Shown: positions 1 through 7,526 of the stretch, in pieces
Layout of the letters: each line of letters begins with the position of its first letter
Position numbering within the stretch: position 1 is the stretch's first letter
Assembly: GCF_938040115.1 (NCBI RefSeq)
Contig: NZ_CALHXD010000022.1
Coordinates: forward strand, 1 to 16,343
Length of the DNA stretch: 16,343 bases
Source of the DNA: an uncultured Campylobacter sp.
Lineage (GTDB): Bacteria > Campylobacterota > Campylobacteria > Campylobacterales > Campylobacteraceae
Direction of reading: 5' to 3'
The notes under the pieces: model-generated
Databases searched by the model: none
Seen by the model: the letters and a program-made list of their open reading frames with translations, nothing else
What the model was told of the DNA's origin: nothing
Position numbers and translations under genes: made by a program

Positions 1-419
1 TTTAGCGGCTCGGTCTTGGTCTGCGAGTTTTATAAGAAATTTAATGGTCAAACGATAGTGGCAAGTCGCACTCTAAACACTAAATTTTTAGGCGAAAAAG
101 AGCAGATGGACGATACTCTTTTTAACGATTAATTTAGAGTTTTACGGACGATAAGGTTGAAGCAAGATATCTTTTGACTCCTACGTTTATGAGACGTTTG
201 TACGAGCTAAAGGAAAAATTTGCAGGAGACATGGGAGTGAGCGCTGCGTTTATGGACGATAAATTTTACCTATTTTTAAACGGAGCGGAAAATAAATTTG
301 AAACAACTATCTTTTCGCTACCGCCTAGCCTTTATGACGTAAAGCAGATAAAAAAGGAAATTTCAGAGCTTTTATCTATCATAGACGAGTTAAATTTAAA
401 CCTTGATATTTTTAAGTGA
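1..419 (+). pseudogene. DUF3137 family protein, 3' part, disrupted by a stop codon and a frameshift
   Basis: The gene enters from the left edge. Frame 1 reads FSGSVLVCEFYKKF... up to a TAA at 130-132, and coding continues past it for a few codons (FRV). From about 144 the matching protein continues in frame 3 as TDDKVEARYLLTP and runs to a TGA at 417-419. The FSG...F segment, the (V)Y-x-DD-x-xEARYLLTP segment and the M-x-R-x-x-x-L helix after it fit my recollection of DUF3137, a family of unknown function found in Campylobacter. If the codon after GTT (139-141) was originally a Tyr codon, losing one base at 142-143 explains the shift exactly. There are thus two separate lesions within about 15 bases, while the downstream 270 bases stay open and coding-like. 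The gene is probably decayed. Base errors in the assembly are the alternative. Translation could restart only at internal codons such as TTG 174. Confidence 0.72.
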
Positions 420-543
420 GGGCAAATTTGACGGCTTAGATGATTGGGGATTTTATAGATAAATTTAAATCGCAACGCAAATAAGGCAAAATTTACTGTA
501 AATTTATATCGAGATAAAAGCTGTATTTATGGATAGAAAGTTA

Positions 544-576
544 AAAACGGCGTCTTATAAACCAAAACGCCGTTTT
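544..576 (-). terminator. Rho-independent terminator of bamA, possibly bidirectional
   Basis: A perfect 10-bp inverted repeat, AAAACGGCGT at 544-553 and ACGCCGTTTT at 567-576, surrounds a 13-base loop. It lies about 10 bases beyond the bamA stop codon. Read leftward, the second arm runs into TTTTTAACTTT, a normal U-tract. Read rightward, it ends in TTTTATTGTAAT, so it could also stop transcripts from the left-hand DUF3137 remnant. The GC core in AT-rich surroundings makes this the clearest terminator in the window. Confidence 0.88.
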
Positions 577-585
577 ATTGTAATA

Positions 586-2856
586 TTAGAAACGTTGTCC
601 GATAGTAAATTCAAACGTACTCGTATCGTCGCCGTCTTGCTTTTTGAGCGGTTTGGCAAAGATTAGCTGTAGCGGCCCCATAGGCGTTACCCACTCGATA
701 CCTGCGCCCGCGCTATATCTGCTGATACGTCCGTCGACATAATCCACGATGCCAGGCGCAGTTACGTTTGCGATCCTGCCGCGAATGACGCCGTAGTCAA
801 CAAACAGCACTCCGCGCATCTTTACGCGTTCTATTAGCGGGAAGCTAAGTTCTGCCGAGCTGTTAAACGACGTATCGCCGCCCGTCTCGTACCAGCTACC
901 GCTGGAAACTTTGACTTTAGGCGAGACGGTTCTACTCTCAAATCCGCGTAGATTTCTGATACCGCCTAGATATAGTCTCTCGTTGATAGGCACCCAGCCG
1001 CGATCCCAAATTTTGCCGAAGCTTGATTTGAATCTAAAAATAAGGTCGTAGTCCACCCACTCTCTGATACCTTGATACCAGTTAAAATTCGTTCTACTCT
1101 TTAAAAATTTCTCGTCGCCGCCCACGCCCGCAAACTCTAGGCTAGTACTTGCGATGATACCCGTGCGAGGCAGGTAATAATCATCCGTGCTGTTATACGT
1201 GATAGACGGTATGAGCGAGCTTTTTAGGCTCTTGCCGTCTTTGTACCCGACGGTTTTTAGCACGTCGCTAAGCCCGCTGATACGGCTTTGCTCTATGATG
1301 TAACCCAAAGACGCGCTTAGATTTCTAGTTAGTTTTCTACCTACGACGACGTTTAGACCATATGATTTCTCGTCGTAGTTATTCCAGCTATAGTCGTTAG
1401 CATAAAGAGTGCCGCCAAGGCTATATTCGCTATCAAAAAGGCGCGGGTTTGTTAGACCTATCTGTCCGGAGAGCTCGTTATCGCTCCTATCTACGCTTAT
1501 GACGCCTTTCATGCCGCTACCAAATACGTTCGTATCAGACACGCTAGCGTTAAGCAGTAATCCGTCCGAGCTACCGTAGCCGATACCGCCGCTGATCGAG
1601 CCCGTGGAGGCCTCTTTTACTTTTACGAGCAGATCGACTTGATTGGCTCCGACGCGCTGCTCTTCGATCTCGACCTCGTCAAAGTAGCTCGTTCGCTTTA
1701 GCGCATCCTTGCTGTCTTGCAGGTCGGTTCTGCTATATAAATTTCCCTCCGTGAGATACAGCTCGCGTCTAACGACCCTATCCACGGTTCTGTCGTTACC
1801 TGAAATTTGCACGTTTCTTATATATACTTTTTCGTCAGGCACAACCTCGTAGACGATACTTACGGTCTTGTCCTCGACGTTTTTCTCGGTTTTTGGATTT
1901 ATCCTTACAAACGCGTAGCCCTTATCTGCTACCATATCGTCGAGCTTTTTCATGTCTTGTCTTAGGCGAGCGGAGTTCATCACGTCGCCGCTTTCTAGCC
2001 TAAAGTCTTTTAAAATTTTCTCTTTATCAAGCTCTAAAAACTCAGGCGCCTCGATATCTACGCTAGATACCCTATACTGCTCGCCCTCGGTCACGTAGTA
2101 GGTGAGATCTGCCGTGTAGTTATCCATGTAGGCGTTTAGATACGGGTTTGAAACCGTCGCGTCTAGGTAGCCTTTTTGGTAGTATTTGTCTTGGATTCTC
2201 GCAGGATCGTTTGGTAGCTCAAAAAGTTTGACCTTACCGTCGTTTCTGCCCCACATCCAGCCCATAAATTCGCGCTCTTTATTAGCCACCACAGGCTCGA
2301 TGTCGCCGTAATCAAAAAGCTTCGCGCCGACTAAATTTACGTTTTCTATTATGATATTTTCGCCGCGGTTTATGTTCATCGTGACAAAAAGACTACTTTC
2401 ATTGCCCGCCACCGGCTCTTTGGTTACGTCTATGACCGTGTCGAAGTAGCCTTTTGACTCGTAGTACTGCCTGATGCGCTCTTTCGCGCGCTCGATGGCT
2501 AACTCGTCGTACATATTGCCTTGTTTGATGTTGATTAGTCCGTCGATGGCGGTTTTATCGTTAGTCACTACGCCTTTGATATCGATACGAGCGATGCTAG
2601 GTTTTTCTTTTACCGTTACGGTCACGTCGCCGCCCTCGTTTTCGATGTAGATATCGTCGAAATAGCCCTGTCTAAACAGCTTTGCGATCGCCCTATCCGT
2701 GCTATCGACATTTAGCTCGTCTCCGACTTTTAGCCCCATTATCTCCTTTGCAGTTTCTGGGGACAGATGCACGAGACCTTTAAAATTTATGGAAGTTATC
2801 TGCTCGGCATTCGCCAAAACTGCGCCCAGAAGTAGTAGAAAAACGCTTTTTTTCAT
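586..2856 (-). CDS. bamA: Outer membrane protein assembly factor BamA (Omp85)
   Basis: BamA is the core of the outer-membrane insertase that folds beta-barrel proteins delivered from the periplasm. The 756-residue product starts with a Sec signal peptide (MKKSVFLLLLGAVLANA, cleavage before Glu18). About 400 residues of POTRA-type repeats follow, recognisable by segments such as FRQGYFDDIYIE and YYESKGYFDTVIDV. The C-terminal barrel starts around the GGIGYGSSDGL segment. The barrel has the Omp85 L6 motif as LRGF at residues 636-639 and ends in Phe (FTIGQRF), the usual outer-membrane C-terminal signature. Length and domain order are normal for the family. The gene stands alone on the minus strand, diverges from tyrA, and has its own terminator just downstream. 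The start is the ATG at 2854-2856, with a modest AGG element upstream. Confidence 0.96.
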   Translation of the reverse strand: MKKSVFLLLLGAVLANAEQITSINFKGLVHLSPETAKEIMGLKVGDELNVDSTDRAIAKLFRQGYFDDIYIENEGGDVTVTVKEKPSIARIDIKGVVTNDKTAIDGLINIKQGNMYDELAIERAKERIRQYYESKGYFDTVIDVTKEPVAGNESSLFVTMNINRGENIIIENVNLVGAKLFDYGDIEPVVANKEREFMGWMWGRNDGKVKLFELPNDPARIQDKYYQKGYLDATVSNPYLNAYMDNYTADLTYYVTEGEQYRVSSVDIEAPEFLELDKEKILKDFRLESGDVMNSARLRQDMKKLDDMVADKGYAFVRINPKTEKNVEDKTVSIVYEVVPDEKVYIRNVQISGNDRTVDRVVRRELYLTEGNLYSRTDLQDSKDALKRTSYFDEVEIEEQRVGANQVDLLVKVKEASTGSISGGIGYGSSDGLLLNASVSDTNVFGSGMKGVISVDRSDNELSGQIGLTNPRLFDSEYSLGGTLYANDYSWNNYDEKSYGLNVVVGRKLTRNLSASLGYIIEQSRISGLSDVLKTVGYKDGKSLKSSLIPSITYNSTDDYYLPRTGIIASTSLEFAGVGGDEKFLKSRTNFNWYQGIREWVDYDLIFRFKSSFGKIWDRGWVPINERLYLGGIRNLRGFESRTVSPKVKVSSGSWYETGGDTSFNSSAELSFPLIERVKMRGVLFVDYGVIRGRIANVTAPGIVDYVDGRISRYSAGAGIEWVTPMGPLQLIFAKPLKKQDGDDTSTFEFTIGQRF

Positions 2857-2886
2857 TTATTTAACCTAAAAGTGATGATAAGGCTG

Positions 2887-2893
2887 TATAATA
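2887..2893. promoter_or_regulatory. Overlapping divergent -10 elements for tyrA (+) and bamA (-)
   Basis: The 80-bp spacer contains TGTATAATAG. TATAAT at 2887-2892 is a consensus -10 box for rightward transcription, which would start near 2899, about 38 bases before tyrA. On the opposite strand the same bases read TATTAT (2893-2888), giving a leftward start near 2880, about 24 bases before bamA. The spacer is AT-rich and has no clear -35, as is usual in Campylobacter. Placement fits both genes. Use of both directions is inferred. Confidence 0.5.
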
Positions 2894-2936
2894 GCACATT
2901 TTATTTTTAAACAATATAAATTTAAAAGGCGAATTT

Positions 2937-3767
2937 ATGAAAATCGGTATCGTAGGCCTAGGACTCATCGGCGGCTCGCTCGGACTCAGTCTCAAAAACG
3001 AAAAACTAATCAGCTGCGTTAGCGGCATGGATCTAAACAAAGAGCACGAAAAGCAGGCGATGCAGCTCGGCCTCGTGCATGAAATTTTAACTCTTGAGCA
3101 GATGAAGCAAAAGTGCGATATGATATTTCTAGCCATCCCCGTAGAAGCCATCATCAAAATCGTCAAAGAATTTGAAGGCATCGGCGAAAACACGACCATC
3201 GTCGATCTTGGTAGCACCAAGCAAAAAATAATCGAAGCCGTGCCCGAGAGCATCAGGCAAAATTTCATCCCCGCTCACCCGATGGCGGGCACCGAGTACT
3301 CCGGCCCGACCGCAGCTTTTTCGGGGCTTTTTAAAGATGCCGTCGTAGCCATTTGCGACTTTAAAGAAAGCGGCGAGATGCACGTCAAGCGCTCGGTCGA
3401 GCTGTTTTCGCACCTGGGCATGAAGATCATTTTTATGAGCGCGGCGGAGCACGACCATCACGCCAGCGTCATCTCTCACCTACCCCACGCTATCAGCTTT
3501 TCGCTAGCTAGCAGCGTACTAAAAAAGGAAAACAAAAAAAATATCATCGCGCTAAGCGGCACGGGATTTAACGGCATGATCAGGATCGCCAAAAGCTCGC
3601 CCGTGATGTGGACGGATATCTTTAAACAAAACAAGCAAAATTTGATAAATTCGATAGACCTTTTCAAAAAAGAGCTTGACGAATGCGAAAATTTAATCAA
3701 AAACGAGCAGTGGGACGAGCTGCGAGAATGGATGAGCGAAGCTAGAAAAATACGCGAAATTTTATAA
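2937..3767 (+). CDS. tyrA: Prephenate dehydrogenase
   Basis: TyrA oxidatively decarboxylates prephenate to 4-hydroxyphenylpyruvate with NAD+, the committed step to tyrosine. The 276-residue cytoplasmic protein opens with a Rossmann dinucleotide-binding motif, GLGLIGG, at residues 7-13. It has the family signature HPMAGTEYSGP with His114, followed by the helical dimerisation domain containing HDHHASVISHLPHAISF. There is no fused chorismate mutase or ACT domain, so this is the short monofunctional form. The ATG at 2937 is preceded by AAAAGGCG at a good distance. The gene is first in the rightward series and diverges from bamA. I recall the bamA-tyrA-peptidase-lpxC order as shared with C. jejuni. 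Confidence 0.95.
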   Translation: MKIGIVGLGLIGGSLGLSLKNEKLISCVSGMDLNKEHEKQAMQLGLVHEILTLEQMKQKCDMIFLAIPVEAIIKIVKEFEGIGENTTIVDLGSTKQKIIEAVPESIRQNFIPAHPMAGTEYSGPTAAFSGLFKDAVVAICDFKESGEMHVKRSVELFSHLGMKIIFMSAAEHDHHASVISHLPHAISFSLASSVLKKENKKNIIALSGTGFNGMIRIAKSSPVMWTDIFKQNKQNLINSIDLFKKELDECENLIKNEQWDELREWMSEARKIREIL

Positions 3768-3806
3768 ATTCAGGCGCAAATTTACCTTAAATTTATCGCT
3801 TTTTAG

Positions 3807-3812
3807 TAAAAT
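3807..3812 (+). promoter_or_regulatory. -10 box candidate for the M23 peptidase gene
   Basis: TAAAAT in the context TTTTTAGTAAAATCGG lies 28 bases before the ATG at 3841, and would start transcription near 3819-3820. A T-rich stretch sits upstream. A strong AGGAG ribosome site at 3830-3834 follows. The 73-bp spacer after tyrA shows no terminator hairpin, so read-through from tyrA is also likely. Confidence 0.4.
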
Positions 3813-3840
3813 CGGTCTCTTTAAGATTTAGGAGATTTTT

Positions 3841-5208
3841 ATGAGAAGACGCGGCAATCCGAATTTGATATTTTTCGGCGTTATTATTTTACTTTTAGTT
3901 GCGGCGATAGCTTTTTTATTTACATCAAAAACATTTGAGCGCGAAGCCCCGAGCATAGCCATATCAGATCAAATTTACTGGAACCTAACCTCGCCTCTAC
4001 CGATCAAAATCACCGACGAAGGCGGCGTGAAATCAGTTAAAATTTCACTCGTAGACGAAAAAGGCAGCGTAAATTTGCTGACTCAAAAATTTGAATCGCC
4101 GTCTGAAATCGTCGATTTAAATTTGACCTTTCCTAAAACGGGATTTGGCGCGCAAAAAGATATCTATAACATCGTAATCGAGGCCACCGATACTAGCAAA
4201 TGGGGATTTTTCCTCGGCAACACGCAAAAAAAAGAGGTCAAAATCACCGTCGACAACAAAAAACCCGACGTAAATATCCTAAATCACTCCTACGCCATCA
4301 CTAAAGGCGGTAGCGCGACGGTCGTGTTTAAGGCGACTGACGAGATGCTAAAAGAGGTCTATATCGAGACGAACTACGGCAAAAAATTTATCCCAAGCAA
4401 ATTCGTAAAAGACGGTTACTACGCTTCTTTAGTCGCCTGGCCGGCGCAACAAGGCTCGTTTAGCGCCGACGTCGTGGCGCTTGATGCGGCGGGAAATATA
4501 ACCAAAAGCAAGATAAGATTTTTCTACCAAGACAAAAAATACCGCACCTCAAAGATAAAACTAGACGGCCAAAGTAGATTTTTAAACGAAAAAATCCCGG
4601 AACTAGCGCAACAATACGCTAAAAACTACGACGCTATGAGCAATCTGGAGAAGATGAAGTTCGTCAATGAAAATCTCCGCGAGGCAAATGAGAAAATAAT
4701 CTCGCAAATCGCCGCAAAAGTCGATATAGACGCAGCTGAAAACTTTAGCGTAAATAAATTTTACCCGCTAAAAAACGGCAAAGCGGTAGCAAGCTTTGGC
4801 GACCACAGATACTACACCTTTGAAGATAAAGACGTCAGCGAAAGCTGGCACATGGGCATCGACCTAGCCTCGACACAAAAAGCCGACATCGTCGCCAACA
4901 ACGACGGCACGGTCGAATTTGCCGCAGAAAACGGCATCTACGGGCGTAACATCCTGATAAATCACGGATTTGGCCTTTTTTCACTCTACGGACACTGCAG
5001 TTCGCTAAATGTCAAAGCCGGCGACTCGGTCAAGGCGGGCGACGTCATCGCAAACACGGGCGTTACGGGTCTAGCGATGGGTGATCACTTGCACTTTGGC
5101 ATGCTAGTTCAAGGCATAGAAGTGCGTCCGGAGGAGTGGATGGATAACGGCTGGATGAAGGATAACGTCACGGGCGTTTTGAATGCGGCTAAAAAAATGG
5201 TCGAATAA
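3841..5208 (+). CDS. Membrane-anchored M23 (LytM-type) peptidoglycan endopeptidase
   Basis: This is a zinc metallo-endopeptidase of the M23/LytM family, expected to cut peptide cross-links in periplasmic peptidoglycan. The 455-residue protein has a short positively charged N-terminus and one hydrophobic anchor at about residues 9-28. A beta-rich region of roughly 200 residues follows, where two segments look like tandem Ig-like domains (they open with PSIAIS and KPDVNIL, and the second closes with LDAAGNI). Next come a helical linker and the C-terminal catalytic domain. Zinc and catalytic residues are visible: HMGID (His337, Asp341), YGH, and HLHFG (His416 and His418). All needed residues are present, so the enzyme should be active. 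Relatives in Campylobacterota help set helical cell shape. I cannot say which of the named shape genes this corresponds to. The ATG has a strong AGGAG site six bases upstream. Confidence 0.88.
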   Translation: MRRRGNPNLIFFGVIILLLVAAIAFLFTSKTFEREAPSIAISDQIYWNLTSPLPIKITDEGGVKSVKISLVDEKGSVNLLTQKFESPSEIVDLNLTFPKTGFGAQKDIYNIVIEATDTSKWGFFLGNTQKKEVKITVDNKKPDVNILNHSYAITKGGSATVVFKATDEMLKEVYIETNYGKKFIPSKFVKDGYYASLVAWPAQQGSFSADVVALDAAGNITKSKIRFFYQDKKYRTSKIKLDGQSRFLNEKIPELAQQYAKNYDAMSNLEKMKFVNENLREANEKIISQIAAKVDIDAAENFSVNKFYPLKNGKAVASFGDHRYYTFEDKDVSESWHMGIDLASTQKADIVANNDGTVEFAAENGIYGRNILINHGFGLFSLYGHCSSLNVKAGDSVKAGDVIANTGVTGLAMGDHLHFGMLVQGIEVRPEEWMDNGWMKDNVTGVLNAAKKMVE

Positions 5209-5235
5209 ATTTGCCATTTTGTTGTAAATTTGTTG

Positions 5236-5241
5236 TATAAT
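5236..5241 (+). promoter_or_regulatory. Consensus -10 box for lpxC
   Basis: TATAAT in the context TTGTTGTATAATGGC lies 30 bases before the TTG start of lpxC and predicts a transcript start near 5248. It lies inside the extra N-terminal codons of the longer possible lpxC frame, which argues against that longer start. It also suggests that lpxC and the genes after it are not only read from tyrA. Confidence 0.55.
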
Positions 5242-5271
5242 GGCAAGAGTAAGAAAAATAAGGGCGAAATT

Positions 5272-6156
5272 TTGAAACAAACAACCATAAAATCAACCGT
5301 AGAAGGCGTAGGTATCGGGCTTCACAAGGGCGAACCGATAAAAATCACGCTTGAGCCGCTCGGAGCAAATTCTGGAATAATATTTTATAGAAAAGACCTC
5401 GGAGTGAGCTTTAAAGCGGAGCCGAAAAACGTGATAAATACTCAAATGGCAACCGTAATCGGCGGCAAAGAGGGCTACATTTCGACGATCGAACATCTCC
5501 TTAGCGCGATAAACGGCTACGGCATAGATAACGTACGCATAGTCCTAGACGCCAACGAAGTTCCTGTTATGGACGGCTCGGCGATAAGCTACTGCATGAT
5601 GCTGGATGAAGCTGGCACGGCTGAGCTAGAAGCAGATAAAAAAGTAATCGTAATCAAACGCCCGGTAGAAGTAAATAAAAACGGAAAATTCGCCAGAGTA
5701 ACGCCGTCAAATAACCCAAAATTCGACTTTACTATCAAATTTGCCCACCCGATAATCGGCGAGCAAAACTACGTGTTTGAGTTTAGCAAACAAGCCTACA
5801 TCGAGGAGATCGCGCGCGCTAGAACATTTGGATTTTTAAAAGACGTCCAGATGCTAAGAGCGCAAAATTTAGCCCTCGGCGGTAGCCTAGATAACGCCGT
5901 GGTTATCGACGATAATAAAATTTTAAATCCTGAAGGCCTGCGCTTTGAAAACGAATTCGTTCGTCATAAAATTTTAGACGCGATCGGCGATCTAAGCCTG
6001 ATGGGTGCGCCATTGATGGCTGACTATACGAGCTTTGCGGGCAGTCATGAGCTAAACCACGAGCTAACGCTAGCTATCCTAAGCGACGATAAAAACTACG
6101 AAATCGTCACGCTAAAAGGCGATTTTGCGCGCGAATATCAAAAGGTATTTGCATAA
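5272..6156 (+). CDS. lpxC: UDP-3-O-acyl-N-acetylglucosamine deacetylase
   Basis: LpxC is the zinc-dependent deacetylase that performs the committed step of lipid A synthesis in the cytoplasm. From the TTG at 5272 the protein has 294 residues and starts KQTTIKSTVEGVGIGLHKGE, matching the family N-terminus. Zinc ligands are visible as His75 in EHLLSA, and His232 and Asp236 in HKILDAIGD. The conserved catalytic His is His259 in GSHELNH. The PVMDGSA and RARTFGF signatures are also present. The frame stays open back to a TTG at 5230, but that adds 14 non-conserved residues (LYNGKSKKNKG...) encoded by the promoter region. The TTG at 5272 has AAGGG at 5260-5264 in good position. The stop codon at 6154-6156 is shared with the probable start of the tsaB-like gene. 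Confidence 0.95.
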   Translation: MKQTTIKSTVEGVGIGLHKGEPIKITLEPLGANSGIIFYRKDLGVSFKAEPKNVINTQMATVIGGKEGYISTIEHLLSAINGYGIDNVRIVLDANEVPVMDGSAISYCMMLDEAGTAELEADKKVIVIKRPVEVNKNGKFARVTPSNNPKFDFTIKFAHPIIGEQNYVFEFSKQAYIEEIARARTFGFLKDVQMLRAQNLALGGSLDNAVVIDDNKILNPEGLRFENEFVRHKILDAIGDLSLMGAPLMADYTSFAGSHELNHELTLAILSDDKNYEIVTLKGDFAREYQKVFA

Positions 6157-6608
6157 AAAATATCCAAATTTTAGTTATCGCTCTTAGCTCGCCGCTAATC
6201 GTCGGTATTTATGACGAAAACGGCGAGTTTATAGAGCAAATTTCTAGCGAAGAAAAATCCGACGTCTCCCTCGTAAAAATAATAGACGAGATCTTAAACG
6301 GCGGCAAATTTAATCTACAAAAAATCATCTACGCAAACGGCCCGGGAAGCTTTATGGGCGTGAAGGTCGCCTACGTCGTTTTAAAGACGATTAGCATCGT
6401 GAAAGAGTGCGAATTTTACGCAGTTAGCGGCTTTGAGCTAAACGGCGGCGCACCGATACGGGCGAATAAAAATTTAAGCTTCGTAGATACTCCTTATGGC
6501 GTCAAACTGCAAAAAGCGCAAGCTGGCGAATTTAGCTTACCGCAAAATTTAGCCGTTTTAAATCTAAATTTAGATACCCTACCAAATTACGTTATACAAG
6601 CCGTTTAG
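6153..6608 (+). CDS. tsaB: TsaB/YeaZ-like protein for tRNA t6A synthesis, short form, non-NTG start
   Basis: TsaB pairs with TsaD to make N6-threonylcarbamoyladenosine at A37 of ANN-decoding tRNAs. The frame translates as IQILVIALSSPLIVGIYDE..., then NGPGSFMG at residues 62-69, then VKVAYVVLKTI. This matches the ASKHA-type N-terminal fold and NGPGSF loop of TsaB. With about 151 residues it is much shorter than E. coli TsaB (about 230) and lacks most of the C-terminal lobe, which I believe is usual in Campylobacterota. There is no ATG, GTG or TTG in this frame between the stop at 6090-6092 and the ATG at 6354, and starting at 6354 would remove 67 residues including most of the conserved loop. 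The best start is ATA at 6153, with AAAGG at 6141-6145 seven bases upstream and ATAA overlapping the lpxC stop. ATT at 6168 is the alternative. Gene identity is fairly sure and the start is uncertain. Confidence 0.75.
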   Translation: MKNIQILVIALSSPLIVGIYDENGEFIEQISSEEKSDVSLVKIIDEILNGGKFNLQKIIYANGPGSFMGVKVAYVVLKTISIVKECEFYAVSGFELNGGAPIRANKNLSFVDTPYGVKLQKAQAGEFSLPQNLAVLNLNLDTLPNYVIQAV

Positions 6609-6616
6609 GAGATTTT

Positions 6617-7501
6617 TTGCAAATTTTAGTTCCCGCCACGAGCGCAAACATTGGCCCCGGTTTTGACGCCCTAGGACTTGCCCTAGAGCTACACAACACA
6701 GTCGAGATAACGAGGGCAAATTTCGCCTCCGTGAGCATTTTGGGCGAAGGCAAAGACAACGCGCTTCTTAAGAAAAACAATATTTTTTTATCTATTTTCA
6801 ATGAAATTTACGTCAAACTAACCGGCAAAAAAGATACTTTTCGCATGATTTTTACCAATCAAATCCCGTTTTCTCGCGGCCTTGGAAGCTCCTCTGCGGT
6901 CATCACTTCAGCCATAGCGGCAGCCTACGCGGCAGCTGGGTTTAAGGCGGATAAAAGCGCCATTTTAAACCAGGCTCTAGTTTATGAAAACCACCCCGAC
7001 AACATCGCTCCGGCGACGCTTGGCGGCTTTGTTAGCTCCGTCATTGAAAACGGCAAGGTAAAATCCCTAAAAAAACCTTTAAGCACCGATATCAAAGCCG
7101 TCGTCGTGATCCCGGATAAGCCGATGAGCACGAACGAATCTCGCGCCAAGCTACCTAAAAATTTCACTATGGGCGAGTGCGTTAGCAACCTCTCTCACGC
7201 CGCATTTCTCACGGCTTGCTTTTTTAGCGAAAATTACGAGTTTTTAAGGACAGCGGCAAAAGATGTCATGCACGAGCAAATCCGCATGCAAAGCCTGCCC
7301 GAGCTCTTTGAAGTGCGCAAGATAGCCTACGAAAACGGCGCTCTTTTAAGTACGCTTTCAGGCAGCGGATCTAGCTTTTTAAATATCGTTTATGCCGGCG
7401 ATGCCGCAAATTTAAAACAAAAACTGCAAGATAAATTTAAGAGCTTTCGAGTTGAAATTTTTAATTTCGACAACAACGGGATAAAAATCCTACAAAGCTA
7501 A
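6617..7501 (+). CDS. thrB: Homoserine kinase
   Basis: ThrB phosphorylates homoserine with ATP to O-phosphohomoserine, the substrate of threonine synthase. The 294-residue protein is a GHMP kinase. It has the N-terminal signature QILVPATSANIGPGFDALGL, the phosphate-binding glycine/serine loop RGLGSSSA (GLGSSSA at residues 88-94), the ENHPDNIAPATLGG segment and the C-terminal LSGSGSSFL motif. The start is TTG at 6617. Its ribosome site AGGAG (6607-6611) overlaps the TAG stop of the tsaB-like gene, so translation is probably coupled. No terminator follows, and ylxR starts 25 bases downstream. Confidence 0.94.
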   Translation: MQILVPATSANIGPGFDALGLALELHNTVEITRANFASVSILGEGKDNALLKKNNIFLSIFNEIYVKLTGKKDTFRMIFTNQIPFSRGLGSSSAVITSAIAAAYAAAGFKADKSAILNQALVYENHPDNIAPATLGGFVSSVIENGKVKSLKKPLSTDIKAVVVIPDKPMSTNESRAKLPKNFTMGECVSNLSHAAFLTACFFSENYEFLRTAAKDVMHEQIRMQSLPELFEVRKIAYENGALLSTLSGSGSSFLNIVYAGDAANLKQKLQDKFKSFRVEIFNFDNNGIKILQS

Positions 7502-7526
7502 AAAAAAGCTAAAAGAAGTTATAATA

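Noticed and set aside
3129..3700. Antisense frames opposite tyrA
   Set aside because: They have no family motif and lie fully within the clear tyrA gene.
6141..6160. Programmed -1 frameshift fusing lpxC to the tsaB-like frame
   Set aside because: No X-XXY-YYZ slippery heptamer lies before the lpxC stop in the right phase, and the run of six A follows the stop. Non-canonical initiation is simpler.
6354..6608. Short separate gene starting at ATG 6354
   Set aside because: Conserved TsaB sequence, including the whole NGPGSF loop, lies upstream in the same frame, and no ribosome site precedes 6354.
7520..7525. TATAAT just before ylxR as a promoter
   Set aside because: It ends one base before the ATG, so it could drive only a transcript starting inside the gene. 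It is probably chance AT-rich sequence.
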